Notes: generated from the sequence alone by a model not told the origin. DNA of 64,000 nucleotides from JAEUMY01 sp033764435 (GCA_033764435.1 JANRIX010000066.1:1-64000), one strand, 5' to 3'. Positions 25,287 through 34,165 are shown, counted from the first letter of the stretch. A program made the numbers and translations.

Positions 25287-25736
25287 ATGAAGTGCCCCTT
25301 CTGCTCCGCCCCGGACACCCAGGTAATCGATTCCCGGGTCAACGAGGAGGGCACAAGCGTGCGCCGCCGCCGCCGCTGTCCGGTTTGCCACAAGCGCTAC
25401 ACGACCTACGAGACGGCGGAGCTGCGCATGCCGACCATCGTGAAATCGAATGGCCAGCGCGAGGACTTCACCCGGGCCAAGGTCGAGACCAGCTTCCACC
25501 GCGCACTGCACAAGCGTCCGGTGACGACCGAGCAGATCGATCAGGCGGTCGATCGCATCGAGCAAAGCATCCTGCTGGATGGCGGACGCGAGGTGCAGTC
25601 GCAGCGCATCGGTGAAATGGTGATGAACGAATTGAAAGCACTGGACAAGGTGGGCTACATCCGTTTTGCGTCGGTCTACCGCGCCTTCGAGGGCGTGGAG
25701 GATTTCCGCGAGGCCATAAAGGATTTGAAGAAGTGA
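25287..25736 (+). CDS. nrdR: Transcriptional repressor NrdR
   Basis: 149 residues, the standard size. The N-terminal zinc ribbon has CPFC (3-6) and CPVC (31-34) framed by the basic RRRRRC stretch. The ATP-cone domain follows (MPTIVKSNGQREDFTRAKVETSFHRAL). NrdR represses ribonucleotide reductase genes in response to bound ATP/dATP. The C-terminus FASVYRAFEGVEDFREAIKDLKK is typical. Its stop overlaps the GTG start of ribD. Confidence 0.97.
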   Translation: MKCPFCSAPDTQVIDSRVNEEGTSVRRRRRCPVCHKRYTTYETAELRMPTIVKSNGQREDFTRAKVETSFHRALHKRPVTTEQIDQAVDRIEQSILLDGGREVQSQRIGEMVMNELKALDKVGYIRFASVYRAFEGVEDFREAIKDLKK

Positions 25737-26833
25737 TCTTCAGCGCTGAAGATCATGCCTTCATGGCGCGTGCCCTGAAGTTGACTGAAAACGGTCGTCT
25801 CACGGCCACACCCAATCCGAGTGTGGGCTGCGTGATCGTAAAGAATGGACGCATCATCGGCGAGGGCTGGCACGCGAAACCGGGTGAAGGGCATGCCGAG
25901 GTGCAGGCACTGTCTCGCTGTGAGGCCGACCCGGCTGGTGCCACGGTGTATGTGACGCTGGAACCCTGCGCGCACCATGGCCGCACGCCGCCTTGCGCGG
26001 AGGCGCTGATCAAGGCTGGCGTGGCGAGAGTGGTGGCCGCGATTGAAGACCCATACCCGCTGGTCGCGGGCAAGGGGCTCGAGATGTTGCGTGCTGCGAA
26101 TATTCGCAGCGAGGCGGGGCTGTTGGCGGATGAGGCGCGGCGGGCGCATCGCGGCTTTCTCTCGCGCGTGACGCGCGGGCGGCCCTGGGTGACGGTGAAG
26201 CTGGGGGCGTCGCTGGACGGCCGCACGGCGTTGAAGAATGGTGCCAGCCGCTGGATCACCAGCGCAGAGGCAAGGCGGGATGTGCATGCGCTGAGGGCAC
26301 GGTCCTGCGCGGTGCTCACGGGTATCGGCACTGTGCTGGCCGATAACCCCGCGTTGACCGTGCGCGACGTGCCTTGCACGCGCCAGCCGTTGAAGGTGTT
26401 GCTGGACAGTCGCCTGGAAGTCGCTGATGACGCAAAGCTGCTTGATGGCGGCAATGCGTTGATCGTCACGGCGACCGGCGATGAGGGCAGGGTGGTTGCC
26501 CTGCGTGGGCGGGGCATTCGGGTGGAGCGCGTGGCAACAGAATCGATCAAGGGCAAGGTGGATCTGGCTGTGATGATGCAGGCACTGGGAAAACAGGGAT
26601 TGAACGAGGTCATGGTGGAAACGGGTGGACGCCTCAATGGCTCGCTCATCCAGGCGGGCGTGGTGGACGAGATTGTCACCTATGTGGCGCCCAGCCTGCT
26701 GGGCGACCTGTCGCTGGGCATGTTCGCGTTTGGCGAGCTGACTGATCTTGCGAATCGGACCCAGCTGCGCTTCACCGATGTCCGCAGCATCGGCCCGGAC
26801 ATCCGGATCACCGCGACGGTGGAGACGCGCTGA
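25733..26833 (+). CDS. ribD: Bifunctional riboflavin deaminase/reductase RibD
   Basis: 366 residues. The N-terminal deaminase has the zinc motifs HAEVQAL and PCAHHGRTPPC. The C-terminal reductase begins near RPWVTVKLGASLDGRTALKNGASRWITS and includes VMVETGGRLNGSLI. The enzyme carries out the second and third steps of riboflavin synthesis from the GTP cyclohydrolase II product. The start is a GTG overlapping the nrdR stop (GTGA); an ATG ten codons later is possible. A palindrome copy (26096-26107) encodes ANIR here. The stop overlaps the next start (TGATG). Confidence 0.96.
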   Translation: MIFSAEDHAFMARALKLTENGRLTATPNPSVGCVIVKNGRIIGEGWHAKPGEGHAEVQALSRCEADPAGATVYVTLEPCAHHGRTPPCAEALIKAGVARVVAAIEDPYPLVAGKGLEMLRAANIRSEAGLLADEARRAHRGFLSRVTRGRPWVTVKLGASLDGRTALKNGASRWITSAEARRDVHALRARSCAVLTGIGTVLADNPALTVRDVPCTRQPLKVLLDSRLEVADDAKLLDGGNALIVTATGDEGRVVALRGRGIRVERVATESIKGKVDLAVMMQALGKQGLNEVMVETGGRLNGSLIQAGVVDEIVTYVAPSLLGDLSLGMFAFGELTDLANRTQLRFTDVRSIGPDIRITATVETR

Positions 26834-27426
26834 TGTTTACCGGCATCATCGAGGCGACCGGCGTGATCGAATCCGCCGAGCAGCGCGCGGAGAATCTGCG
26901 CCTCACCATCACCTCGCGAATATTCGCGATGGATGATGTGAAGCTGGGCGACAGCATCGCGGTCAATGGCGTGTGCCTGACGGTGGTGGCAATGGACGAG
27001 CGTGGATTTTCCGCCGATGTTTCGCAGGAGACTCTGGACTGCACGACCGGGCTCAAGTTGGGTGCGTCGGTGAATCTGGAAAAGTCCCTGCGCTTTGGCG
27101 ATCGCGTGGGCGGCCATCTGGTCAGCGGCCATGTCGACGGGGTCGGGAAGGTGACGGCTCTGGAGAATCTGGGCGCGCATTGGCGCGTGGAGTTCGAGGC
27201 ACCTGCCGAGCTGTCCCGCTATATCGCCCGCAAGGGTTCCATCGCGGTCAACGGGGTTTCCCTCACTGTCAATCGCGTGGACAATTGTCGTTTTGAAGTA
27301 AACCTGATTCCCCATACTTGGTCGGTCACGACGCTGGAGTTGCTCCAGGTCGGAAGCGAGGTCAACCTCGAGATCGACACCTTGGCGCGCTATGTTGAGC
27401 GCATGCTTTCGGAGACCGCATCATGA
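26833..27426 (+). CDS. ribE: Riboflavin synthase alpha subunit
   Basis: 197 residues with two lumazine-binding repeats. The first begins MFTGIIEATGVIE and has the core GDSIAVNGVCLTV; the second has GHLVSGHVDGVGKV and GSIAVNGVSLTVNRV. It dismutates two 6,7-dimethyl-8-ribityllumazine molecules to riboflavin. Flanked by ribD (1-base overlap) and ribBA (4-base overlap), so it is part of one transcript. The palindrome copy at 26916-26927 encodes RIFA using the otherwise uncommon codons CGA and ATA. Confidence 0.97.
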   Translation: MFTGIIEATGVIESAEQRAENLRLTITSRIFAMDDVKLGDSIAVNGVCLTVVAMDERGFSADVSQETLDCTTGLKLGASVNLEKSLRFGDRVGGHLVSGHVDGVGKVTALENLGAHWRVEFEAPAELSRYIARKGSIAVNGVSLTVNRVDNCRFEVNLIPHTWSVTTLELLQVGSEVNLEIDTLARYVERMLSETAS

Positions 27427-28541
27427 CAATCGCCAGCACTCAGGACATAGTTGAGGACATCCGCAACGGCCGCATGGTCGTGCTGGTGGACGAGGAGGAT
27501 CGCGAGAACGAAGGCGATCTGGTGATGGCCGCCGACTTCGTGACGCCGGAGGCCATCAACTTCATGGCGACGCACGGCCGGGGATTGATCTGCATGCCCA
27601 TCACCGAAGAGCGTGCGCGCCAGCTGAACCTGCCGCCCATGGTGTCCGACAATCGCACGCCTCACGGCACCGCATTCACGGTGTCAATCGAGGCGGCGAC
27701 AGGTGTGACAACGGGCATTTCCGCCGCCGACCGGGCGCGCACCATCCGGGTTGCCACGGCGCGCAATGCAAAAGCACATGACATCGTCCAGCCCGGACAC
27801 ATTTTTCCGCTGATATCCAAGCCGGGAGGCGTGCTGGTGCGCGCTGGACACACCGAGGCCGCGACCGATCTTGCCGAGATGGCGGGGCTCACGCCGGCCG
27901 GCGTCATCTGCGAAATTCTCAATGACGACGGCAGCATGGCCCGCCTGCCCGACCTGATCCCGTTCGCGGCAAAGCACGGCATCAAGGTTGGCACCATCGC
28001 TGACCTCGTGCGTCATCGGAGCGTTACCGAGACGCTGGTTGAGCGCGTGTCGGAGAAGACCATTGCCACGCCTTATGGCCCTTTCCGGCTGATAGCATTC
28101 CACGACAAGATTTCCGATGAAGTGCATCTTGCACTCACTCGTGGCGACATTCGTCCGGATGTGCCGACGCTTGTCCGCGTGCATGAGCCGTTCTCGTCAC
28201 TCGACCTGTTTGATTTCGACAACGGTCGTCATGCGTACAGCGTGGCCGAAGCCATGCGCATCATTGCGACTGAGGGCACCGGCGTCATCGTGTTGATGCG
28301 CCGTCACGAAACAGCGGCGGACGTCCTGTCGCGGCTGTCGCCGCAGGATGACCGTGAGCGCCGGTTGCAGAAGTGGGACCCGCGCACCCACGGCATTGGC
28401 GCGCAGATTCTGCGCGGCCTGAACGTGCGCAAAATGCGTGTTCTGGCCCGGCCCAAGCGCATCCCCAGCATGGCAGGTTTCGACCTCGAGGCGGTCGAAT
28501 ATCTGCCCCCCGATTCCCTTCAGAAACTGAAAGCCGTATGA
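27423..28541 (+). CDS. ribBA: 3,4-dihydroxybutanone-4-phosphate synthase with degenerate GTP cyclohydrolase II domain
   Basis: 372 residues. The N-terminal half is an intact DHBP synthase: DEEDRENEGDLVMAA (metal and substrate Glu residues), HGRGLICMPI, and GHTEAATDLAEMAGLTPAGVICEI. The C-terminal half has the fold and position of GTP cyclohydrolase II (TPYGPFRLIAFHDKI, VRVHEPFSSLDLFDFD) but lacks the Zn-binding cysteines and the GSxRCDCG motif. It should therefore supply only the butanone phosphate, with cyclohydrolase activity encoded elsewhere. Start overlaps ribE; stop overlaps ribH (ATGA). Confidence 0.93.
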   Translation: MTIASTQDIVEDIRNGRMVVLVDEEDRENEGDLVMAADFVTPEAINFMATHGRGLICMPITEERARQLNLPPMVSDNRTPHGTAFTVSIEAATGVTTGISAADRARTIRVATARNAKAHDIVQPGHIFPLISKPGGVLVRAGHTEAATDLAEMAGLTPAGVICEILNDDGSMARLPDLIPFAAKHGIKVGTIADLVRHRSVTETLVERVSEKTIATPYGPFRLIAFHDKISDEVHLALTRGDIRPDVPTLVRVHEPFSSLDLFDFDNGRHAYSVAEAMRIIATEGTGVIVLMRRHETAADVLSRLSPQDDRERRLQKWDPRTHGIGAQILRGLNVRKMRVLARPKRIPSMAGFDLEAVEYLPPDSLQKLKAV

Positions 28542-28999
28542 CTTCCTTCTCCATCAACCATGACGGCACGGGTTTGCGTGTCGGCATCGTGCAGAGCCGA
28601 TTCAACGAGAGCGTGGTCACACGCATGACTGCCGCCTGTCGCGCGGAGCTCGCGCGTATCGGAGTCGCGACCGGCGATATCGATTTGGCTACCGTTCCGG
28701 GCGCGCTCGAAATCCCGCTCGCGCTGCAGTCCATGGCCCTGACGGGGCGCTACGATGCGCTCATCGCGCTGGGTGCCGTGATTCGCGGTGAGACTTACCA
28801 CTTCGAAGTGGTGTCGAACGAATCCGCGCGCGGTGTGATGGAGGTCGCGCTCGAGACCGGTGTGCCGGTCGCCAACGCGATCCTCACGACGAATGATGAT
28901 GCGCAGGCCGAGGCGCGCATCGATGAGAAGGCGGCCGAGGCGGCGCGCGTGGCTGTCGAAATGGCGCGTTTGCTCCGTGATGTGAAGGGGACGTCATGA
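28538..28999 (+). CDS. ribH: 6,7-dimethyl-8-ribityllumazine synthase
   Basis: 153 residues from the ATG at 28538, which overlaps the ribBA stop. Landmarks are GIVQSRFNESVVTRM at the start, VPGALEIPLALQ, ALIALGAVIRGETYHFEVVSNESARG (catalytic His in the YHF segment) and VPVANAILTTNDDAQAEAR. It joins the RibB and RibD products to make lumazine and normally forms icosahedral or decameric shells. Overlaps nusB by 4 bases, a common neighbour. Confidence 0.97.
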   Translation: MTSFSINHDGTGLRVGIVQSRFNESVVTRMTAACRAELARIGVATGDIDLATVPGALEIPLALQSMALTGRYDALIALGAVIRGETYHFEVVSNESARGVMEVALETGVPVANAILTTNDDAQAEARIDEKAAEAARVAVEMARLLRDVKGTS

Positions 29000-29508
29000 G
29001 CGCTGCCAAGCCGGCACCCGGTGGACGCAAGTCTGCCGACAAGAAGCCATCGGGCCGGCGCCTCGCGCGCGAGTTCGCGCTACAGGCGCTCTATCAGTGG
29101 CAGCTCGCCGGTCAGTCGGTGTCGTTCATCGAGAAGCAGTTTGCCGAGGCTGAAGGATTCGACAAAGCCGACAAGGCGTTCTTCACGTCGTTGCTGAAAT
29201 CGTCCATCCAGCATGCCGAGGCCACGCGCGAGGCGCTGGTGCCGCATATCGACCGTCCCTGGGAGGAGTTGAGCCCGATCGAACGCGGCGTGCTGCTCCT
29301 GTCCGGTCACGAGCTCTTGGCATCGCCGGACGTGCCCTATCGAGTGGTCATCAACGAGGCGATCGAGCTTGCCAAGAGCTATGGCGGCACCGACGGACAC
29401 AAGTACGTCAACGGCGTGCTCGACAAGCTTGCGGCGGCGGCACGCGCGGACGAGATCGCGCATGCGGCCAACGCACCGAGAATCAGCGGCCGCGGCAAGC
29501 CTGCCTGA
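28996..29508 (+). CDS. nusB: Transcription antitermination factor NusB
   Basis: 170 residues, slightly long because of a basic N-terminal extension (about 25 residues, KPAPGGRKSADKKPSGRR) and a C-terminal tail. The NusB fold is clear: ARELALQALYQW-type start (AREFALQALYQWQLAG), LVPHIDRPWEELSPIERGVLLLSGHEL and VVINEAIELAKSYGGTDGHKYVNGVLDKLA. With NusE it binds boxA RNA and promotes antitermination of rRNA operons. Start overlaps ribH. Confidence 0.96.
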   Translation: MSAAKPAPGGRKSADKKPSGRRLAREFALQALYQWQLAGQSVSFIEKQFAEAEGFDKADKAFFTSLLKSSIQHAEATREALVPHIDRPWEELSPIERGVLLLSGHELLASPDVPYRVVINEAIELAKSYGGTDGHKYVNGVLDKLAAAARADEIAHAANAPRISGRGKPA

Positions 29509-29529
29509 ACATCTTGCGGAGCCGGGCAG

Positions 29530-30522
29530 ATGATGAGCCCCGAGTTCGATCTCATTACCCGCCATTTCGCGCGCGGCGATTCCAGTCCGGCTGGCGGTGT
29601 GCTGCTTGGTGTGGGGGATGACTGCGCGCTGCTTCGCGCCAGTGATGGCCGCGACCTGGCGGTCTCGACCGATACGCTGGTGTCCGGCGTGCATTTCTTC
29701 CCCGACGTGGATCCTGCGCGCCTGGGGCACAAGGCGCTGGCGGTCAATCTCTCCGACCTCGCTGCAATGGGTGCCAAGCCGTCCTGGTTCACGCTCGCCC
29801 TGACACTGCCCGCTGTCGATCACGACTGGTTGTCCGCTTTCTCGCGCGGACTTTTTGCGCTGGCTGATGAGGCGAATATTCGCCTGGTGGGCGGTGACAC
29901 GACGCGCGGGCCGTTGTCCATGACGCTGACTGTGATGGGCCACGTGCCGCACGGTGCTGCACTGCGACGAGATGGGGCCAGGGCCGGAGATGAAGTTTGG
30001 GTGTCCGGCACGTTGGGTGATGCCGCGCTGGGGCTTGCGAGCATGCAGGGTAGGGTGGTGGTGGATGGCGCGCATCGCGTTTTCGCGTTGGATCGGCTTG
30101 AGCAGCCCACACCTCGTCTTGCGCTTGGCATGGCTTTGCGCGGCCTGGCCACATCGGCCATCGATATCTCAGACGGCCTGCTCGCTGACCTTGGGCACAT
30201 CTGTGAACGATCGAGTCTCAGTGCGAATATTCGCAATGCTGACTTGCCGCTCTCGCAAGCCATGCTGTCAGTTGGCGATGCTCAGTTGCGTGCGCGTCTG
30301 GCGTTGACGGGCGGTGATGACTACGAGCTCTGCTTCACGGCGCCACCTTCAGCCCACGCGAATATTCGCAAGCTCGGCGAAGTGCTTCAGCAGCCTTTGA
30401 CTTGCATCGGTGTGATGCGGGAGGGCAGTGCTGTCCTCGTGTTGGATAGCGATGGTCGCGAGATGGCATTGCCAGCTTCGGGCTTCGATCACTTTTCTTC
30501 CGCGAGCTATGGCCAACCCTGA
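29530..30522 (+). CDS. thiL: Thiamine-monophosphate kinase
   Basis: 330 residues. It phosphorylates thiamine monophosphate to the diphosphate cofactor. Family motifs: EFDLITRHFARG, GVGDDCALL (Mg-ATP Asp pair), STDTLVSGVHF, KALAVNLSDLAAMGAKPSW, GGDTTRGPLSMTLTVMG, AIDISDGLLADLGHI and LTGGDDYELCFTAP. Two 12-bp palindrome copies within 150 bp (30223, 30358) plus one at 29872 lie inside this single gene, each coding ANIR. Downstream pgpA overlaps its end by 14 bp. Confidence 0.96.
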   Translation: MMSPEFDLITRHFARGDSSPAGGVLLGVGDDCALLRASDGRDLAVSTDTLVSGVHFFPDVDPARLGHKALAVNLSDLAAMGAKPSWFTLALTLPAVDHDWLSAFSRGLFALADEANIRLVGGDTTRGPLSMTLTVMGHVPHGAALRRDGARAGDEVWVSGTLGDAALGLASMQGRVVVDGAHRVFALDRLEQPTPRLALGMALRGLATSAIDISDGLLADLGHICERSSLSANIRNADLPLSQAMLSVGDAQLRARLALTGGDDYELCFTAPPSAHANIRKLGEVLQQPLTCIGVMREGSAVLVLDSDGREMALPASGFDHFSSASYGQP

Positions 30523-31000
30523 CAAGATCTTCCTGCTCTCGCATCCTGCGCACTTTGTCGCGCTGGGTGCCGGGATTGGTCTGGCACCCAAGGCGCCGGG
30601 CACGCTCGGCACCTTGCTGGGCTATCCACTGGCGTGGGCGTCATTGCAATGCCTGGGCTGGCTGGCCTGGATGCTGGTTGCAGTCGCCTTCGTGCTGGGT
30701 GTCTGGGCGTGCGAAAAGAGTGGACGTGACATGGGCGTTGCGGATCACGGCTCCATGGTCTGGGATGAGGTCGTTGCCATGTGGGCGGTATTGCTGGTGG
30801 TGCCGATGACCTGGATCGCCTGGGTCGCCGCGTTCGCGCTCTTCCGCTTGTTCGATATCCTGAAGCCGTTTCCCATCGGCTGGTTCGATCGCAAGGTGAA
30901 GGGCGGTTTCGGTGTCATGCTGGATGACACGCTGGCGGCGGGTTACGTGTTGCTGGTGTTCTGGCTCGCCCGCTATCTTCCTTCAGGATGGCATCCATGA
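30509..31000 (+). CDS. pgpA: Phosphatidylglycerophosphatase A
   Basis: 163 residues from the ATG at 30509. Motifs are GAGIGLAPKAPGTLGTLLGYPLAW (active-site loop), SGRDMGVADHGSMVWDEVVAMW (metal-binding acidic residues) and FRLFDILKPFPIGWFDRKVKGGFGVMLDDTLAAGY. Hydrophobic helices place it in the inner membrane. It dephosphorylates phosphatidylglycerol phosphate. thiL-pgpA adjacency is standard in proteobacteria. Confidence 0.95.
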   Translation: MANPDKIFLLSHPAHFVALGAGIGLAPKAPGTLGTLLGYPLAWASLQCLGWLAWMLVAVAFVLGVWACEKSGRDMGVADHGSMVWDEVVAMWAVLLVVPMTWIAWVAAFALFRLFDILKPFPIGWFDRKVKGGFGVMLDDTLAAGYVLLVFWLARYLPSGWHP

Positions 31001-31752
31001 CGCCCTGGCCGTATCCCAAGTTTTTTGCCCATCGCGGTGGCGGCACGCTTGCTCCCGAGAACACGCTCGCCGCCATGCGTACCGGACATCAGCACGGTTA
31101 CCAGGCCGTCGAATTCGATGTGAAGCTGTCCGCGGATGGGGTGGCCATCCTCATGCATGACGCCACACTGGGTCGCACCTCGACCGGCCTTGGAGACGTG
31201 CGCGATCTTGCCTACGACGAGCTGGCGCGACAGGATGCAGGGAGCTGGCATTCGCCGCAGTTTGCGGGCGAGCGCATTCCACGGTTCACCGAAGTCGCGA
31301 TGTGGCTTCAGGCGCAGGACATGCTGGCCAACGTTGAGATCAAACCCTGTTTCGGTCGGGAAGTTGAAACCGGGCACCTGGTCGGCAATCTCTGTCGCGA
31401 CCTGTGGCTTGGGCAACGAGTTCAGCCGCTGGTGTCTTCGTTCAGCCAAGAGGCGTTGACGGCGGCGCGACAGGTCGCGCCAGGGTTGGTCCTGGGATTT
31501 TTGGTGAAGGATTTCCAGCCCGAACACGTCGCAGTGTTGGAGTCGCTGAAATGCATGTCGCTCCATTGCCATCACGCAAAGGTTGCGCCGAGCATGATCG
31601 AGATGCTGCATGGCCTGGGCTATCGCCTCATGGTCTACACGGTGAACGATGCCGATCGTGCGCATGAGCTGCTTTCCTGGGGTGTGGATGGCATCTTTAC
31701 TGACAGTCTTGATGACATGCGCGCTACGTTTCCCCGGCTCTTGGGGACATGA
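30997..31752 (+). CDS. ugpQ: Glycerophosphodiester phosphodiesterase
   Basis: 251 residues of a GDPD TIM barrel. The motifs FFAHRGGGTLAPENTLAAM (catalytic HR and EN), YQAVEFDVKLSADGVAILMHDATLGRTS (metal-binding E/D and H) and VNDADRAHELLSWGVDGIFTDSLDDM are all present. It releases glycerol-3-phosphate from lipid-derived diesters. Start taken at the ATG that overlaps the pgpA stop (ATGA); an ATG three codons earlier is possible. Cytoplasmic, no signal peptide. It is the last gene of the glyA-to-ugpQ run. Confidence 0.93.
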   Translation: MTPWPYPKFFAHRGGGTLAPENTLAAMRTGHQHGYQAVEFDVKLSADGVAILMHDATLGRTSTGLGDVRDLAYDELARQDAGSWHSPQFAGERIPRFTEVAMWLQAQDMLANVEIKPCFGREVETGHLVGNLCRDLWLGQRVQPLVSSFSQEALTAARQVAPGLVLGFLVKDFQPEHVAVLESLKCMSLHCHHAKVAPSMIEMLHGLGYRLMVYTVNDADRAHELLSWGVDGIFTDSLDDMRATFPRLLGT

Positions 31753-32000
31753 CCTGTAATGCTGGTCGGGTTATGTCAGGGTTTTCCCCATATTTATACA
31801 CAGGCCCACACAGGGTGATGGTGTGGCATGAAATCCATAAAATCATGGAGTTGCGCCTGTATACAGCCAATGGCACACAGCAGAGCCTTTTTGCTGACAA
31901 CGGGTTGTTGCAATCTTTTGAATATTCACAGAGGAAAGCTTGATAAAAGATTGATTTCGCGAATAAGATAGCGGTCCTTGCTCAAAAAATAATCGGGACC
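31753..32000. other. A+T-rich intergenic region with one DnaA-box-like site
   Basis: This 248-bp gap is less GC-rich than its surroundings. It contains TTATACACA (31794-31802), a full match to TTATNCACA, and the 10-bp palindrome CTGTATACAG (31857-31866). A decayed relative of the repeated palindrome (TGAATATTCAC, near 31919) is also here. Only one DnaA box is visible, so there is no case for an origin. It probably holds the promoter of the parA-like gene. Confidence 0.4.
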
Positions 32001-32765
32001 ATGCCAAGGATCGCGGTATTCAATCAAAAGGGAGGGGTGGGCAAGACCACCACGGCCTTGAACATGGCTGCCGCCATGGCGCGTGCGGGTGACAGCCCGC
32101 TCGCCATCGACCTTGATCCGCAGGCGCATCTGTCTCTGGTGAGTGGTGTGACTGAGGGCAGTGCCGAATCCAGCATCTATGCGTTCTATCGGGATTCGCG
32201 CCCATTGACCGATCTGGTCAAGCCGTCCCAGCACGGCTGGAGCCTGATTCCCGCTCATCTCGAACTCTCCAAGGTGGACACCCAGTACGGCAAGGGCCCC
32301 AACATCCTCAATCGGCTCAAGATCGGCTTGGTCAAGGAAAACCTCAACGGAGTCAGACCGGTGGTGGTCGACTGCTGTCCGATGCTGGGCGTGCTGTCGC
32401 TGTCGGCCATCTTCGCAGCGGATCGTGTTCTGGTGCCCGTATCGGCGGACTACCTGGCGGTGAAGGGTGCGTTGCAGGTCGAAAAGACCCTGAACGCGCT
32501 CACGCCGGTACTGAAGCGTCGGGTGGAACGTCGCTACATCATGACTCGGTTTGATTCGCGCCGGCGCATGTCATGGGACATTTTTGAATCCCTTCGCGAG
32601 CGTTTTGGTGCGGACGTATGCGAGACCCGGATCGCGGAAAGCGTCAGCCTCGCCGAAGCACCCTTCAGCGGCAAGGACGTGTTCACGCATGCGCCTGGGA
32701 GCCGTGGCGCCACGGACTATCAGGCGCTCTACGACGAACTCAAGTCGAGCGGCTTCCTGCAGTAG
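32001..32765 (+). CDS. ParA/MinD-family ATPase without a ParB partner
   Basis: 254 residues. The deviant Walker A NQKGGVGKTTTALNMAAAMA (Lys at 11 and 16 of the protein), switch I DLDPQAHLSL and Walker B VVVDCCPMLGVLS are all conserved, so ATP-dependent dimerisation is expected. No ParB gene is adjacent, and the downstream gene is a 74-residue protein on the opposite strand. The chromosomal segregation pair normally sits near gidAB, so this is more likely a positioning ATPase for another cargo. C-terminal part includes ESVSLAEAPFSGKDVF, common in stand-alone ParA proteins of betaproteobacteria. Confidence 0.85.
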   Translation: MPRIAVFNQKGGVGKTTTALNMAAAMARAGDSPLAIDLDPQAHLSLVSGVTEGSAESSIYAFYRDSRPLTDLVKPSQHGWSLIPAHLELSKVDTQYGKGPNILNRLKIGLVKENLNGVRPVVVDCCPMLGVLSLSAIFAADRVLVPVSADYLAVKGALQVEKTLNALTPVLKRRVERRYIMTRFDSRRRMSWDIFESLRERFGADVCETRIAESVSLAEAPFSGKDVFTHAPGSRGATDYQALYDELKSSGFLQ

Positions 32766-32768
32766 CCG

Positions 32769-32993
32769 TCAGCCGGCCTTGTCCTGGCCGGCTATCAGAT
32801 TGATCACGCCTTCAAGATCTGATCCGTCGCCGCGCATGGGCGTGCTGTCCAGCACCTTCACCTCCTGAATGGTGCATCCCAGATACATCTGCTTCAGACG
32901 AGTCTCGGCGGTCGCCTGGTCGGCCGCCTGGATCACCAGGTTGTCCACGACGAGACCGCTGCGCGTTTGGATGCGGAAGCCAAACTTGTCCAT
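32769..32993 (-). CDS. Small conserved hypothetical protein, 74 aa
   Basis: The 74-residue protein (MDKFGFRIQTRSGLVVDNLVI) alternates short strands and a helix (DQATAETRLKQMYLGCTIQEVKVLD). No signal, membrane segment or known motif is seen. It converges with parA, stops overlap closely (3-bp gap), and the coding pattern is good: balanced composition and a plausible secondary-structure rhythm. I do not recognise the family. The 211 bp to oxyR holds the promoters of both genes; no boxes are clear. Confidence 0.65.
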   Translation of the reverse strand: MDKFGFRIQTRSGLVVDNLVIQAADQATAETRLKQMYLGCTIQEVKVLDSTPMRGDGSDLEGVINLIAGQDKAG

Positions 32994-33204
32994 AGGGAAG
33001 ATTCCAGATTTGATGGGACAACTCGAACCATTGTCCCGATGTGGCGACCGGAACGCAATCGGTTAATGAGTGGGCGTTGTCGGACGAGATTGGCGTTCGG
33101 CTTTCCGTCACGGTGTGACGCATCGGTACAGGGCGGCAATAAATTGCGTTGATGATGCGCCATGATCCGATAGATAATCTCAATCATTTGTCCGGACTCA
33201 CACC

Positions 33205-34113
33205 ATGACGCTGACCGAACTTCGCTACATCGTTGCGCTGGCTCAGGAACGCCACTTTGGCCATGCCGCTGAGAAGTGCTTTGTCACCCAGCCTACCTTG
33301 AGTCTTGCCATCAAGAAGCTCGAGGAAGAACTGGGCCTGATGCTCTTCGAGCGCAACAAGAGTGAAGTGATCGTCACGGCAGCGGGCGAAGCGATTGTCG
33401 CGCAAGCCAAGCGCGTGCTCGAGGAGGCGAACCGGATTTATCAGTTGGCCCGGGCGGGTGGCGATCCGCTATCCGGTCCGCTTCGTCTGGGTGTCATTCC
33501 AACCATCGGGCCGTATCTGCTGCCGGAGCTCGTACCGCTGCTGCGCAAGGCGGCGCCGAACATGCCACTTTCCATCGAGGAAAATCTGACTGGCAATCTT
33601 GCACCCATGCTTCGGCAAGGCGAAATCGACGCAGCGCTCATCGCCTTGCCATTTGTCATTCCCGGCGTGAAGACCCGGATGCTCTACGAAGAGTCTTTTC
33701 GTGTTGTCGTGCCCAACGGGCATCCCTGGGGCAAGCGAAAAAAGGTCAAGCCTTCGGAACTGGGAACGGAAAACTTGCTGATGCTGAATACAGGTCACTG
33801 CTTCCGCGACCAGGTGCTGGAAGCGTGCCCCGGCCAGGCGCCTGATGCGTTGACGGATGGGCGCGCGGGCAGCTCACTGGAGACGATACGCGCGATGGTG
33901 GCTTCCGGTCTGGGCGTGAGCGTGTTGCCTTGCAGCGCCCTGGGCAAGCCGTACCAGACCCGATCCGTTCATGTGCTCGAATTCGACAGCGAGATCCCGT
34001 CTCGCAAGGTCGCGCTCGCTTGGCGCGAAGGTTTTGGCAGGGCGGGTGCCATCGATGTGCTCGCCAATGCGGTGAAGGCAGTGAATCTTCCCTGCCTAAA
34101 GATCAAGGCTTGA
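33205..34113 (+). CDS. oxyR: Peroxide-sensing LysR-type regulator OxyR
   Basis: 302 residues. An N-terminal winged HTH (LRYIVALAQERHFGHAAEKCFVTQPTLSLAIKKLEEELG) precedes a LysR effector domain. The redox pair is exactly where E. coli OxyR has it: Cys199 in NTGHCFRDQ and Cys208 in LEACPG. Oxidation to the disulfide would activate defence genes. The full RxRxL-type linker and GLGVSVLP segment are also present. No catalase or peroxiredoxin gene is adjacent in this window. Confidence 0.95.
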   Translation: MTLTELRYIVALAQERHFGHAAEKCFVTQPTLSLAIKKLEEELGLMLFERNKSEVIVTAAGEAIVAQAKRVLEEANRIYQLARAGGDPLSGPLRLGVIPTIGPYLLPELVPLLRKAAPNMPLSIEENLTGNLAPMLRQGEIDAALIALPFVIPGVKTRMLYEESFRVVVPNGHPWGKRKKVKPSELGTENLLMLNTGHCFRDQVLEACPGQAPDALTDGRAGSSLETIRAMVASGLGVSVLPCSALGKPYQTRSVHVLEFDSEIPSRKVALAWREGFGRAGAIDVLANAVKAVNLPCLKIKA

Positions 34114-34165
34114 GGCTTGCCGGTTAGCTGGCGTGGCTCGATGGAGAATTGCCAACGCTACAAAT

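Noticed and set aside
31753..32000. Replication origin next to parA
   Set aside because: Only one DnaA box, no iterons, no dnaA, dnaN or parB nearby.
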